Below are positions 8,663 through 20,200 of a stretch of DNA of 28,224 nt, in pieces. The notes under the pieces were generated by a model. It was not told where the DNA came from. It saw only the letters and a program-made list of their open reading frames with translations, and did no database searches. The stretch is from contig CDMY01000241.1 of the NCBI GenBank assembly GCA_001179505.1, positions 1 through 28,224 on the forward strand, read 5' to 3'. The DNA comes from Vitrella brassicaformis. Its lineage: Eukaryota; Sar; Vitrellaceae. Numbering within the stretch: the stretch's first letter is position 1; every line of letters starts with the position of its first letter. A program made the position numbers and the translations under genes.

Positions 8663-11600
8663 TCACTTGGCCACTAGCTGCATCTCAAGATAGTAGTTCG
8701 AGTGTCCGACGCAACTTTCCAAACGCTCTGCTTTCGCCTCTGTGATACTATAGTACGCCATGACCGTGAGGTAGCACTCCAGTGCAAAGGACCGAAGGTG
8801 GCGCAGAATCAAGGCCTCACTGTCACCCTCCAATTCCTTGAGAGACAGTAATGCCGAGAAGCCCACCCTCGCTGGCCTGACTGTTGAGACGAGCTTCATG
8901 AATGACAGCACATCTGCCTTGCCGCGTAGAGTTGGGCCAGGCGGCACGGCCATGGGCTGTTCCATCATGCGCTCGCGATGTATGGGTATGTGCATGTGGT
9001 GGATGTGGGGGCAGCGAAGCTCCCACCCAGCGATGGTCTGCGCGTCGGCAGGCCAGTCACCAGATTGGAGCTCGACACTGACGCATCTGTCGCTATCACG
9101 AACCTCATCCAACTCACTAACAGAGAGATACGACAAGAGCTCACAGCGAGCAGCTAGGCAAGACACGCCATGGAAGTCTACACGCTTGACTGCCGCCAGC
9201 CCACCCAACAACAAGCTGAGCTTGTTGGGTGCCGCGGGCAGGTCAGCAAAGGTGAGCAGTTGACCCACCACCTCCAACCGCTCGACAGTCGGGAAGCACC
9301 GGCTCGCCGCCGTCTGCCCCCCGCCCTCCCTCTCGGTCAGCCATGTGGGGATGCTGTCCAGCACGCCCGGCCCTCGTGCACCACCATTGGAGCTGAGTGC
9401 GAGTGTCTTGGCCTTGGGGAAGACGAGCTTGTCACGCCACGACTCGTCCAGGGGCGCCGTCCCGCCGAACTGCAACTCAACCTGACACACATGAAGGCAG
9501 ACACACATAGTCGACCACCTCTAATGGTCCCTCCCTCCCTCCCTCCTGGTACTGCCTTTTTGTTCCTTACCCGTCTTGCCTTGGCCGTCAGCTGTCGGGC
9601 GATATCTCCATACAGGCCGTCGCGCGCACGCGGGGCGTCCGCAGCCCCGCTGCTGCAGTCCACCGTCAGCATGTCGCGCGACGACCGCCACTCGAGCTTG
9701 CAGCTCACCCCCGCGGCCCACTCGCCGATGGGCTCTGCGTCGGCACCACCGCCCTGCGCGTACTGCACACCGATTGTCGACTCCGACACGACGAACCCCA
9801 GCTTCTTGCGCACATCTGCGTACGCAAAGCAGAGAGGATGAGCAGAACAAGTGGTGGTGGTGGTACCCACTTCTCTCAGCCGAGCCACCTTTGCGCTCTG
9901 GTTTGGTCCAGTGTTGGTCGAGGGCGTTTTTGAGCTCATTGATGCGGCCGAAGTGGTCCATCTTGATGTCGATGCCGGTGATGGTGGTGATGTTGGGGCA
10001 CTTGGCGAGGACGGCGGTGAACGCACTCCAACGCTGCGCGGCAGTGGACGCACTCCAGTGGTCGCTGACTCTGATTTGGTCGCCCTCCAGCCGCTCGATC
10101 TTGGGTGACCTCTCGATGAGGTGCGTGAGGCACTCCAACGACCCTATCGTACTGCGAGGTACTGCCGACTCGAAGACTCGTCAGAGCAGGCACAGACCAG
10201 CGACGCTTGCTGCAGATGAGCAAGCAACACAAGCAACGCGACGTCGGCCCGTCTACCCTTTCCTCGTCTAGGTGTCGTGCGTGTCAAACATGCCTCATGT
10301 AGCGGAGCCACAGACTGGATTTGACGTCCAGTTCTTTGAGTTTGGGGAAATCGATGGGCACACCTGGCGCGCGCGCATTGGTGGAAGCTGAAGGGTGCGA
10401 TGTGTCTGGGACGTGCAGCTGAGTGAGTGTGCTTCTGGACGCCTCGAGGCACTCGGCCACACACGGCACGACGGTCGGGGCATCCACGTAGGCCGTCCGG
10501 ATCTTGCCCTGCACACACATCAGTGGACATGCATACGTCACAAACTGGCCACGCCCATCTTTCTCACCAGATGCTTCATTTGCTCCAGCTTCTTTATCTT
10601 TTCGTAGTTGCTTGTCTCGTCAGCTGTCATGGCGAAATATCGGAACAGGCCGAAGGTCTCGTCGGTGGCCTTCTGGTGGGTCTCCCTGTTGACGCGTGTC
10701 AGGCGAGTTGCTGTCATTGTGGTCATGAGCGAGCCCATGTGGCCCATGACGCCCTCGGGCAGACCCGGCAGACACGGACGGCCGTAATCCTGACACACAC
10801 AAGACAGAAAAGCAATGTCTGAACTGGAGATGATCTTATTCTGTCTGTGTGTTACCCGTGCGCTGTCCCTCTGTTGCTGTGTCGCTGCAGCACCAAATAC
10901 GCCAATCGAACCACCTGATGGATATAGACAGTGTCAGACACAAACGGTGGGCCCATTATCGTGATGTTTTCGGTCTTTCGATGTGTGGGCGGTGTTATGT
11001 GTACCTCCACTACTCGCGGCAGCAGCGGCAGCCGGGCTGGCGGCCAAGCGTGAGCGCTTCCCATCGCCAACAGATACCTGGACATTGATCCAAACGAGTT
11101 TGTGTGTCCGTCTGTGTGTGTCCGTCTGTGTGTGTGTCTGTGGGGTGTGCATACCGCCTTGGTGTGCTGTGCCGTCTTGTCGGTCTCGCCCGAGCTCTCA
11201 GACACGCCGGGGGACGGTCGTGGACATTGTACAGCCATCGGAACATCTTGCCGTCACCATCCTTGCGCTGAGATCCACACAATGCGCAGAGAGAAATCGG
11301 CTTGTGTGTGCCATTGACTTGCCATTCCAGCCCTACACGGATGCTGCGGACGCTTGGCATCTGCGCCAGCTCGTTGCTGAGAGTCGAGTCAAATTCGGTG
11401 AGAGGTTTCAGCAGATCGTATAGTCGGCCGGTCAGCGACGCATTGGCCTGCAAGAAGAGAGAATCACATACACATGAAATCGTGCTGGCGCATGGAATTG
11501 ATCACACACGACACGTGCCGCTCTCTTGCGACCTCTGTGTTCTTGTTGCCGTCTGGTATTCTCTGCTTCGCCTCCTCAGTACGCGAGGCCATCTGAGATG

Positions 11601-11854
11601 CGATCTGGACAGCAGCAGAGCCGACCACGTTGCAGCCTGCGGGCATGGCTCTTCCCCATCCCCTCCCTCCTTCGCTCACCAAATGGATCTTATCTAGGGC
11701 ATCACGCAGGCTACCATCGCCATCTGCCCCGCCGCCCCGCCCACCTGCAGACACGAACAGCAAGGGCACAGAACATCAGCCGTGTAGTGGTGTTCTCACC
11801 TTTGGGTGCAGCCGGGCCGCTATCGCTCGTGTCCATCGGGGCACGGTCAACCAT
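8663..11854 (-). CDS. F-box and leucine-rich repeat-like protein, about 10-11 exons, about 812 aa
   Basis: Exons in transcription order are 11854-11800, 11744-11533, 11447-11155 (with an unresolved internal intron), 11077-11005, 10914-10856, 10789-10568, 10508 to about 10290, about 10168 to 9889, 9815-9571 and 9481-8663. Phases close at all resolved junctions. Two spots are uncertain: a frame change near 11190-11270, which fits a 38-nt intron or a longer one ending at the same acceptor, and the 10290/10168 junction, which has a weak donor. The N-terminus is Gly/Asp-rich, then helical. At about residues 222-255 LPGLPEGVMGHMGSLM, then TRLTRVNRE, matches the F-box pattern. The remaining 550 residues have repeated leucine-rich segments (LKELDV, IERLEGDQIRV, CPNITTITGIDI, VERLEVVGQLL, VKRVDFHGV), as in substrate-binding LRRs of SCF ubiquitin ligases. 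The substrate is unknown. It is head-to-head with gene 6. Confidence 0.75.
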
Positions 11855-12057
11855 CTGCAGAAGCCAACAGACGACGGGATGGATGGATGGATGGATGCGT
11901 GGATGGATTGGGTGGATGAAGTCAGCTCCGCGAGTCGGCTTACTGCTCAGGTGATTCTTCGCATCCACGCAGCCAGTGCCGACATCTGGAACCGCCGCGA
12001 AGTCGCTCCGCAAAACCCAACTCAAACCCGTCGAGACTTTCTCCCTTGAGTTCCAAA
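11855..12057. promoter_or_regulatory. Divergent promoter region between genes 5 and 6
   Basis: 203 bp separate the two start codons. The ATG of gene 5 sits immediately after a CTGCAG on its own strand, so a 5' UTR intron is possible. A (GGAT)n tract lies at about 11877-11912. No core promoter element is recognisable. Confidence 0.45.
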
Positions 12058-15000
12058 ATGCCTCCCGCGTCACAGGGCGACAGGGACGGAGCACGACCCA
12101 AGACCTATCCTCCCAAGAAGGCATCGCGCTCGAGTTTTATGCGGTTCCTCCGAAAAGCCAAGAGTGCCGCGACCCCATCAACAGCAGACGAAGACCGCAC
12201 GGCTGATGGGCTATCTGTCTTCCACGAGCCTCAGCAGCCTCAGCCTGACAGCATCAAGAGTCCTCAACACGATGAAGGCTCTCAAAGAGAAACGGGGACC
12301 GAGGACTTGGGAAGAAACGATGCGTGCGGGCGAAAGGAGCCGAGCGAGAGGCCCCAAGAGAAGAGAATCAGCAGAAGCCACGCATGGACTGACCCCACCA
12401 GCCCCCGAACTGACTATATTCTTCGTTTACTGAGGAAGAGCCTTACTGTGGCCCCATTGCCTCTGGAATTCGATGAGTTGGAGGAATCATCAGCGCCTGT
12501 CGACAGGACGAGACGGCAGCTTGAGGAATCTGCGCGACAGCGGTTCCTCTCGGGTCTGCTGTCGTCGTTCATCACCCGCTCTTCGTCCAACGTTGTGGTG
12601 GATCATCTAGAGCAGCATCTGCAGATGCTGGACAGGGAGAGCGAGGCCGACGCCGTGAGGCTGTCTGTAGTGAGCGACAAGTCCATCGAATGGGAGACGA
12701 CGCGCAAGAAGGCCATTCGATTCCTCGGCCGTTCCGAGAGTCTTATAAGGCGCGTCCCGTTCCGCTCCGTCATCACGACGAGCAATTTCATCACGTGGAC
12801 CCTCTACCTCGTGATCTTCTTCCTCTGTATGCTGCATCTCTTTGCGGAGTTTCTGGTCGCCAGGCTGCCACCCGTCCATAACGGTGGTTCCAGAGTTTTC
12901 TCCTCGGTGAGACATATGAGAGAGAGAACACCAGTTGCAACAACAAGTTCGTTTATTGGTGTCTTTGGATCTCCTTACCATTCATCAATCAGATGCAGGA
13001 ATTTGTTGCCTTTACGGACGCCTCTCGGCCTGGCAACTGGGGCTTCGACACGACGGCCGAGTGAGCAAGCATTCACAGAGAGACCGAGAAGATCCTTGTG
13101 TTGAGATACGCGTATGTTCGTAGGAAAGGCATGTACGCCGCTTTGTGGCTGTGTCTGAGTGTGCCTTGCATTCTTATTGTCGTGCACCACTCCATCTTCT
13201 TCCGCTCGATGATCCGATCGTGGACAGACAACAGACTGCGCCTGTCTCTCGGCTCCATCCGATGCGCCGTTCTCACGCAGCAGCGCCGTCGCAGCTCGGT
13301 GTCAATCACGACTGGCCCTCGATCTTCTGTGTCGAATACGAGCGTCATCTTCGAGCGCTGTGACTCGACGCTGAGGGATGACAATCACGAGGGGTGGCGG
13401 ATTCGGGTCCTGCAGTTTTACTGGGATTGCAGAGTCCAGGTGTGGCAGCTGTTCGGGCTCTCGGGTGCGTTCTTCTGGCTAATGCACTTCTGCGGTGAGC
13501 CGATGGATGGATGTGATGTCTCATTGCTGCGGGTGGTGTCATATCTTTCTACATTTGTCTGTGCAGATGAGACGTTGGACATGTGTCTTCAGCTGTATAC
13601 GTGTTTGAGACTGGGAGGCATAGATCTACTCAAGACACACGTGTGTACACGCGCATACACACACAGAGCCACTTTCCACGTTCCATGGTCGTCTGCCCCT
13701 TACCGGCTGTGTGGTTGGGTGCAGGATGTGCCAGCGTGGCCCTGGCACGGGGTCTTCGCGCTGTCCGTGTTGATGGGCGTCCACATCATTCTCCTCAATC
13801 TTGTTCACGTCACCAAGAAGAGAGGCTGGGCCATCCTGTCATCGCTAGGTAGGCACCCACCGCCGCCCAACGCCCGACAATAGTGTCTCTGCCTATCCAT
13901 GTGTTCACACAGGCATCAACTTGATGTACTCGTTCCATCTGATCATTTCGTCTTCGCTGGGCAACTCTGACGCCGGCAACAGGAAGCCATCGATGGTACG
14001 AACAATAAAGCAGAGACAGCTCCAATACAATTATGTCGCGTCTTTTCTGCGTGACCGCCAACTTACAGGGCATGTTCGTCTCACTCCGATCGGAGAACTG
14101 GGTGCGTACACAACAGAAGCGCTCCTTCGACTGTGGTCGAATGGCTACTCCTCCTGTGTCAATTGCAGGTTCAGTTCCTATCAGCCTTCGTCCCTCTTTG
14201 TTTGGCCATGTTTCAACTCCGGGCCATTGATGCCCTTCTGATCCTCAAACGATTCACTGACTGGTACCCAAGCACTCCATTGATACACACGACCATCCAT
14301 TTGCGGATCGCGCCGTGTTGTGCAGGAAACACACACAGACGAAGACGACGCGCCACAGGGCCCGCCAGTACCGGCCGTCGACAGACGGCAGTTTCATGGT
14401 TGACAAGGCGTCGGTGCCGCGCTCAGGAGTTGTGGCGACTGACGAAGTCCACGTCACAATACGGGACAAGACGGAACACACACACCCGGCAGGTGCTCGC
14501 TCGTCAATCGGCATCACAGGTACGAGCAGAGCGACCAGTACAAGTGCGACAACACACGACACACGACAGGTGTCGGTCGGTGTGCAGACCTGTTCGGCCC
14601 CTTACGAGCGGCCAACAGGATGCACAGACTGGAGCGGTGGCTCATCTTGCCTCTGAGGCTGCTGCTGTTGGGCTTTTTCTGGGGCTTTGTCGTCCTCCAC
14701 CTTGTGCAGCGCATCAGGGCACCCCATGTGTGCCCGGAGCGGGTCGAGGGCTGGCGCTTCTGCGCCTTCCCGACACACCCTGTCTTCGGGACGACTGTGC
14801 ACCCCTTCTGGCCCTGCAACTGCAGGTACTACGGCGCCTCGACAGAGGTCACCCTGACTGACGAGACAGCCGCGAGGACCTTCATCCACTCACTAGATGA
14901 CTTCACGGCCCTCGAGGCGGTCGTCTTTGGCTTCATCGAGCCCAAGAGCTTCATGTACGAGCGTGGAGAGGGTCACTATCGGGGTTTTCGAGCCAACGTG

Positions 15001-16271
15001 AGCGAGACTCTTCCCCGCGGCGCCTTCAAGCAGCCTTACATGCGCTTCTGGTGGTCAAACGCCGCTCACATCACGTAGGCCACACGAACCGCACAGTCAG
15101 ACAAAGCAAAGCGTCGCCGCTACCGCAATTGGTGTCATTCCGTACGTCAGGAGCATCCCGTCTGGTTTTGCTGATCTGCCGCTGCTCGAGTATGTGTCAT
15201 TTGCGCTGACTCGTGTGGGGGAGATCCCCAATTCGTTCTGCGATATGAAGCAGCTCCGGACGCTGCACCTCGGGTCGTCGTTCGTTGAGTCCCTCCCGCC
15301 GTGGTGAGTGAGCTTCCGCTGTGCCCATGTCTCCTCTCTAGCGTTGTCTTGTTTGTGTGCAGCCTTGGCCACCTGCGCGGCCACCTGTAAGGACACAACC
15401 GAGGCAGTCACATCTAAGCATGACTCTGTTCTGTCTCGATTTGTTGATTGAATATAGCAAGACGTTTCGGCTGCAGTCAACTCCACTGTGTGAGTGGATG
15501 ATGTGGGCTGGCAGGAGTTCTCGCTGTTGGTGATGTCGTTCGTTCGTTCGTCGTCTTTTTCCTCTTGGTGCAGGTGCCCGTCTGAGTGCCGACCCCGACT
15601 ACCCCATACTCGGAGATCCCTCACTCACGCCCTCCAGCTCACTCATGGTCCGTTCACACAGAACCGTGCAGCTACACATTCCAACGCAGCTTAGCCTTTT
15701 GCCTGGATTCGTTCAGGCCCTGCTCCAAGAGTTGGATCCCTGCAGCCTGAACCAGCAGGCTGAGAGAGAGGCAGCAGGTATCTCCGTCTCGACCAGCACC
15801 AGCAGCAGTGGCAGGAAGCGGCCTCCTCGCTCGTATCCTTTGTCGAGCGAGTGCCTGGTGCCCGAGTGCCGGCGGTGGTACGGCTTCATGACAGAGACGG
15901 GACTCGACAGCGATGGGGACCACATGATATGCTTCGACGAAATGAAGGCTTCCCACCATTGGTGTAAGTGCAAGCCGACCTAAGCCGTCTGGGTGCGTGG
16001 GCATGTGTGTCTCTGTGTGTGTGTCAGATACGTATGACGATTATGCGAATGAGCTCTGGCGGATGGAGGGGAAGACTGACCCTGACAACGAGTGCTTCGT
16101 GTACACGACCTTCCTACGGAAGGCCAACGGCGAAAAAAGCGACTGTGCTAACTGTAAGCGAGAGCGAGAGGGAGCGAGAGAGAGAGCGGGACACACGCTG
16201 CCCTCGGTCTCTATGTGTGTGTGTGTGTGTGTGTGTGTGCAGGTCCGTGGCTGCCAAGGTGGGCGATTTGA
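12058..16271 (+). CDS. Multipass membrane protein with leucine-rich repeats and EF-hand-like loop, 16 exons, 1043 aa
   Basis: Exons are 12058-12906, 12993-13060, 13124-13494, 13567-13640, 13725-13848, 13913-13995, 14069-14101, 14169-14263, 14326-14519, 14588-15074, 15151-15303, 15363-15386, 15458-15489, 15574-15963, 16028-16153 and 16243-16271. They total 3132 nt with every phase matching. Residues 1-240 are hydrophilic, basic and probably cytosolic. Six or seven hydrophobic segments follow, near residues 243-268, 308-331, 412-428, 461-482, 496-511, 535-560 and 648-671. A Cys/Trp/Pro-rich segment then leads into LRR-like units at about 790-860 (SIPSGFADLPLLEYVSF, GEIPNSFCDMKQLRTLHLG, ESLPPCLGHL). 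Residues of about 971-984 contain DSDGDHMICFDE, with EF-hand loop spacing (acids at 1, 3, 5 and 12, Ile at 8). The last 60 residues have spaced Cys. Inferred role: a surface receptor or sensor. Ligand and family are unknown to me. Confidence 0.87.
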
Positions 16272-17265
16272 GGGGCCGAAGTGAGCTTGGGATGATATTG
16301 GCCAATGACGACTGGAGACAGAGCTGAGAGAGCTCCGCTGACCGATGTGTCTGTCTACATGGGGGCTACGCTGCGTATGGTGGAGTGTCTGTCACCTGTG
16401 TCTTGTGTTGTTTGTTCAAGCTGTCTTTCATTCTTCGTCTCCATTTATCGCATATGTGTGGGTGGGTTGTGGTCTGCCATCGCAGCAGCTGTGTTGGTAG
16501 TTGTCGTTGTGCGTGTGTGGCTGTTGAGACGTGACCATCTGACCATCTGACCATCCATCCATCCATCCAGCCATCCATCCAGCCATCCCTCATTTAGTGC
16601 ACAATGTGCCTTTCCTTGACGTGTGTGAGTCTGTCCGTTCCTTGAAACGCCATCGACTGTGTCCGCCCACTCCATCCCTCTCTCCCCCCGTCAGTCGGTC
16701 AGCCAGCCGGTGTCCACTTCACTCACTACCAGAAATCAACAAATCAACCGTCCACTCGATCACAGCAGGCAGTCGGGACGTACGTGAGCAGCCATCCATC
16801 CACAGCCATCAGCCAGCCATGCAGTAGCGAGACAGCCTCTACAGCGGACAGCCAGCCAGCCAGCCAGCCAGCCAGATGGATCTTACATCCTCCTCGTGTA
16901 TCTATCGTCTGCAGCCACCTCCCCCCACACCCTTCCCCTCTGCTGAACCGTCTGTCTGTCTGTCTGTCTGGTGGTGGCTTGAGGGGTAGGAGGCCCTAGG
17001 GGGTGGGAGGTGGGAGGGGCCACGAGGGACCGACCGGACCATTGACACACTCTCACACAACATCCATCCATCCATCCATTCATTCGAACGAGGAGCAGCC
17101 AGCCATAAGGTACACACACACGCATGCAAGAAAACGCAAATAACGAACAAACAGACAAAAAAGAACCGCCATGGTGACCACCACCCCCCGCAGCACCCCA
17201 CCAGTGAGTGCCCCTACCAACACACGACCAACCAGCATGGTTCGAAGCTGTGCCTGGTCGTCTGT
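16272..17265. other. Convergent spacer between genes 6 and 7, rich in simple repeats
   Basis: This stretch of nearly 1 kb holds the 3' ends of two converging genes. It contains GACCATCT/CCAT repeats (16532-16588), (CAGC)n near 16852-16876, (CTGT)n near 16949-16969 and a CCAT block near 17064-17079. No open frame has splice support. Confidence 0.6.
16532..16588. repeat. CCAT-type microsatellite
   Basis: Three copies of GACCATCT or a variant lead into CCATCCATCC and CAGCCATC units. It is an ordinary simple repeat in the intergenic region. Confidence 0.85.
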
Positions 17266-20200
17266 CTACTGGTTGGGCGGCTGTTGCTGCTGCTGGTGTT
17301 GCTGGTGCTGCTGGTGTGGGTGTGGGTGAGGGTGCTGCTGTGGCGGTGTGTGTGCCATGGGCGGGGGCTGCTGGATGCCCTGCTGCTGCTGCATGGCCTG
17401 ATGCAGGGCTGGGTGCTGGTGTAGGTCCTTGACCAACACATACTTGCCGGTGGCGGGGTCGGTCACCACGTGCTGCTGCTTCTTGACCAGGTTGACGAAC
17501 TTGTCCTTCAAATCAACGTACGTGCGGGTCGACAGGAACTCATATGCCTGTTGGCAACACATCAACACATCCATCCACAAGGATGAGCAGAGAGGGAGGG
17601 AGGGAGGGAAAGGGGCAACTTACGCCGAGTATCTTGCGCCAGTTGCCAGCACCGAAACGATTCAGACCCTCTATCAAGTTTCGGACCTGCACACACACAC
17701 ACACACACACACAAGGCACACCATCCACGCAGCCCGTCTGTGTATGTGTGTGGTGTGTCTGTGTCTGTGTGAGGCGTACCTCCCAGTCTGTCCACATCTG
17801 CCGCTGGCGTCGCTGGGTCTGCTCCTTCTGCGGCCGCGGCGGACGGATGGGCGAACCACCCGGACGCACACCAGACGCCGGCGCGGGGGCCAAACCTGAG
17901 AAGAAGGAAAGGAAAACAAGAGACCACAACACACACACACAAGGGTGTGGCTGATGGTGTTGTGTTGTGTTCCCTCCCCTCCCCTCCCCTCCCTCTCGCC
18001 GCACCTGGCACCCCCGGCAGGCCCGGGTGCATATGCATCTGCATACCGCTGAGGGCGTAGTGGTGCTGCATCTGCATCTGCATGGGCATCTGCATCTGCA
18101 TGGCCACCCCCATGTGCTGGGGGTGCTGCTGCTGCATGGCCGCCGCCGCCTGCTGGTGGGTGTAGTGCGGGGCAACCACGTGGCCCAGCTGCTGCTGCTG
18201 CTGCTGTAGGTGCGCCGCCTGCATCCCGTGTGCCAGACGGCTTGCGCCCATCAGGTCGTCCTCGCCAGGCCCGGGAGTGCTCTCATACCAACTGACCCAG
18301 CAGACACATGCGAACGAGACGACGTGTGAGGTGTGGCGAGGGCATGTGTGTGTGTGTGTGTGTATGAGTGTGTGTGTCTTCCGTACCGCGCCTGCCGGCC
18401 CTGCGAGTCAGGCTCCAGTAGCGATTTCTTGTACGGGAAACGACGCACACGCACCTGCCAACACACCCACATCACCTCAAATCAACCATGTGGGTCGAGC
18501 GCCTCTCTCTCCCTCTCTCTCTGTGTGTGTGTGTGTGCAGGTACACTGAGATCCTCGTTAGGGTCATATTCCTCCTCATCCTCATCATGCCCACGCCGAC
18601 GCTTCCCACCACTGCCCCCCACACCCGCAGCAGCGGCTGCTGCTGCAGCCGCTGACCAACCAACACACACATACAAACAGAGCGACACACATACACAGGG
18701 ACACGTGTGAAATATTCACTCTCTGTACCTGAAGCTGCAGCAGCAGCAGCAGCGGCAGCAGCAGGAGCTGCGGCCTTGGTCTTGGGTGCGACGGGCTGTG
18801 GGTGCAGGGCGGGGTGGTGCAAGAAGGCCGGCATGGCGCCTGAAGCACCGGCCATGCCCATGCCCATACCCATGCCCATGCCGCCGCCACCACGCGGCAG
18901 GGCCTCACGCATCTTCTCCAGGATGTTCCGGACGCCGTCACGCTCAGCGACGCTGACACACACACACACACACACAGAGAGGGGTGAGGGAGAGAGGTGG
19001 TTGGTCGCTCACTTGTAGACCGCCCGGGCCTCCTTCTCGTCAACTGCATTGAGGCCGAAGAGGTTAGACACAGAGAGAGCAAATGAGAGGCCAGCCTGCC
19101 TGTGTGGAAAAGGACTCGGGGCGGGGGGGAGGGAGGTCACTCACCTTTGTCTTTGAGCTCGGGTCGTTTGCAGTCGAGTGCTAGGAAGAAGGGCTCCGCG
19201 TGGATCTTCTGCTTCGGCTTCTTCTTGGACAGCCGGTCGCGCAACACGTCAGGACTACGACCCCCTGCACCGCCACCACCGCCCCCGCCGCCATACTGAC
19301 ACCACACACACACACACACACAAAAACAGAGGCAGATGACGAGAGTTGCTGGCTCGGCTCGGCTCGGCCCGGCTCGGTTTACCTGTCCCTCCTCGCCCTC
19401 TCCCTCTCCTTCGCCCCCCTCCTGGAAACCCTCGCCACCAACGCCACCAGCACCACCACCACGGATGCCCAGGCCCCCTCCCGCCCCCCTGGAGCCCTTC
19501 TGCTTCTGCTTCTTGGCACCGCCCGCGGCTTCCTTCTCGCCACCGCCGCCGTGCATCATCTGCTGGAACTGCAGCTGTGCGTGTGGGTGTGGGTGTCCGG
19601 GCTGGTAGGCGTAGGGGTAGGGGTAGGGTGGCGGGGAGGGGTCTGGGTCGTTGAGTGGCAGGCCGGCGCCGCCACCGTTCTGCTGCTGGTGCTGCTGGTG
19701 CTGCTGGTGCTGCTGGTGGTGGAGGCTCTTGCGACGGCGGTCGACCTCTGCTGAGATGGCCTGCGCCACGCCCTGACAGACAAGCAGAGAGAGAGAGAGA
19801 GGGAGAGATCACACAGACACATGATGGTGTGCGTGTGTGTGGAAAGGGAGATGGGTGTCGGTTACGTCGTAGTGGCCGTCGTTGAACACCTGCAGGACAG
19901 GCAGCAGAGGTGGAGCGTATGGTGTGTGTGGGTATGGGTGTGTGTGGGCATGGGTGTGAGTGTGTGTGGGTGGCGACGTACTTTGCCGAGTGGCGATTCG
20001 ATACGCTGATTCAACGTCTGCAGGAAGGCGCGGCACGCCTCGCGCCACATCTGACACACACACAGACAGGGAGAGGGAGAGGGAGAGGGAGAGGAAGTGG
20101 CATCTTGTGCGCCATCCAAGTGTGTGTGCCCACCTGTTCGCATTCGACGTAGGTGTGGTTGACCTGCTCCTGATGCTGCACCGCGTCGACGCCGTTGGGA

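Noticed and set aside
11640-11700. Extra intron in gene 5 with a GTGAGC donor at 11690
   Set aside because: Using the nearby acceptor breaks the frame, whereas reading straight through gives a hydrophilic protein segment and a 267-nt total that keeps phase with the next exon.
15060-15080. Stop codon TAG at 15075-15077 as the end of gene 6
   Set aside because: The TAG lies inside a GTAGGC donor. Splicing to 15151 continues in phase into clear leucine-rich repeats, and all later exons also close.
16214-16242. (TG)n tract as an intergenic microsatellite
   Set aside because: It is the 3' end of the last intron of gene 6 and runs directly into the CAG acceptor.
19608-19635. GGGGTAGGGGTAGGGT tract as a telomere remnant
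   Set aside because: It is in an exon of gene 7 on the opposite strand and encodes a PYPYPYAY stretch, so protein coding explains it.
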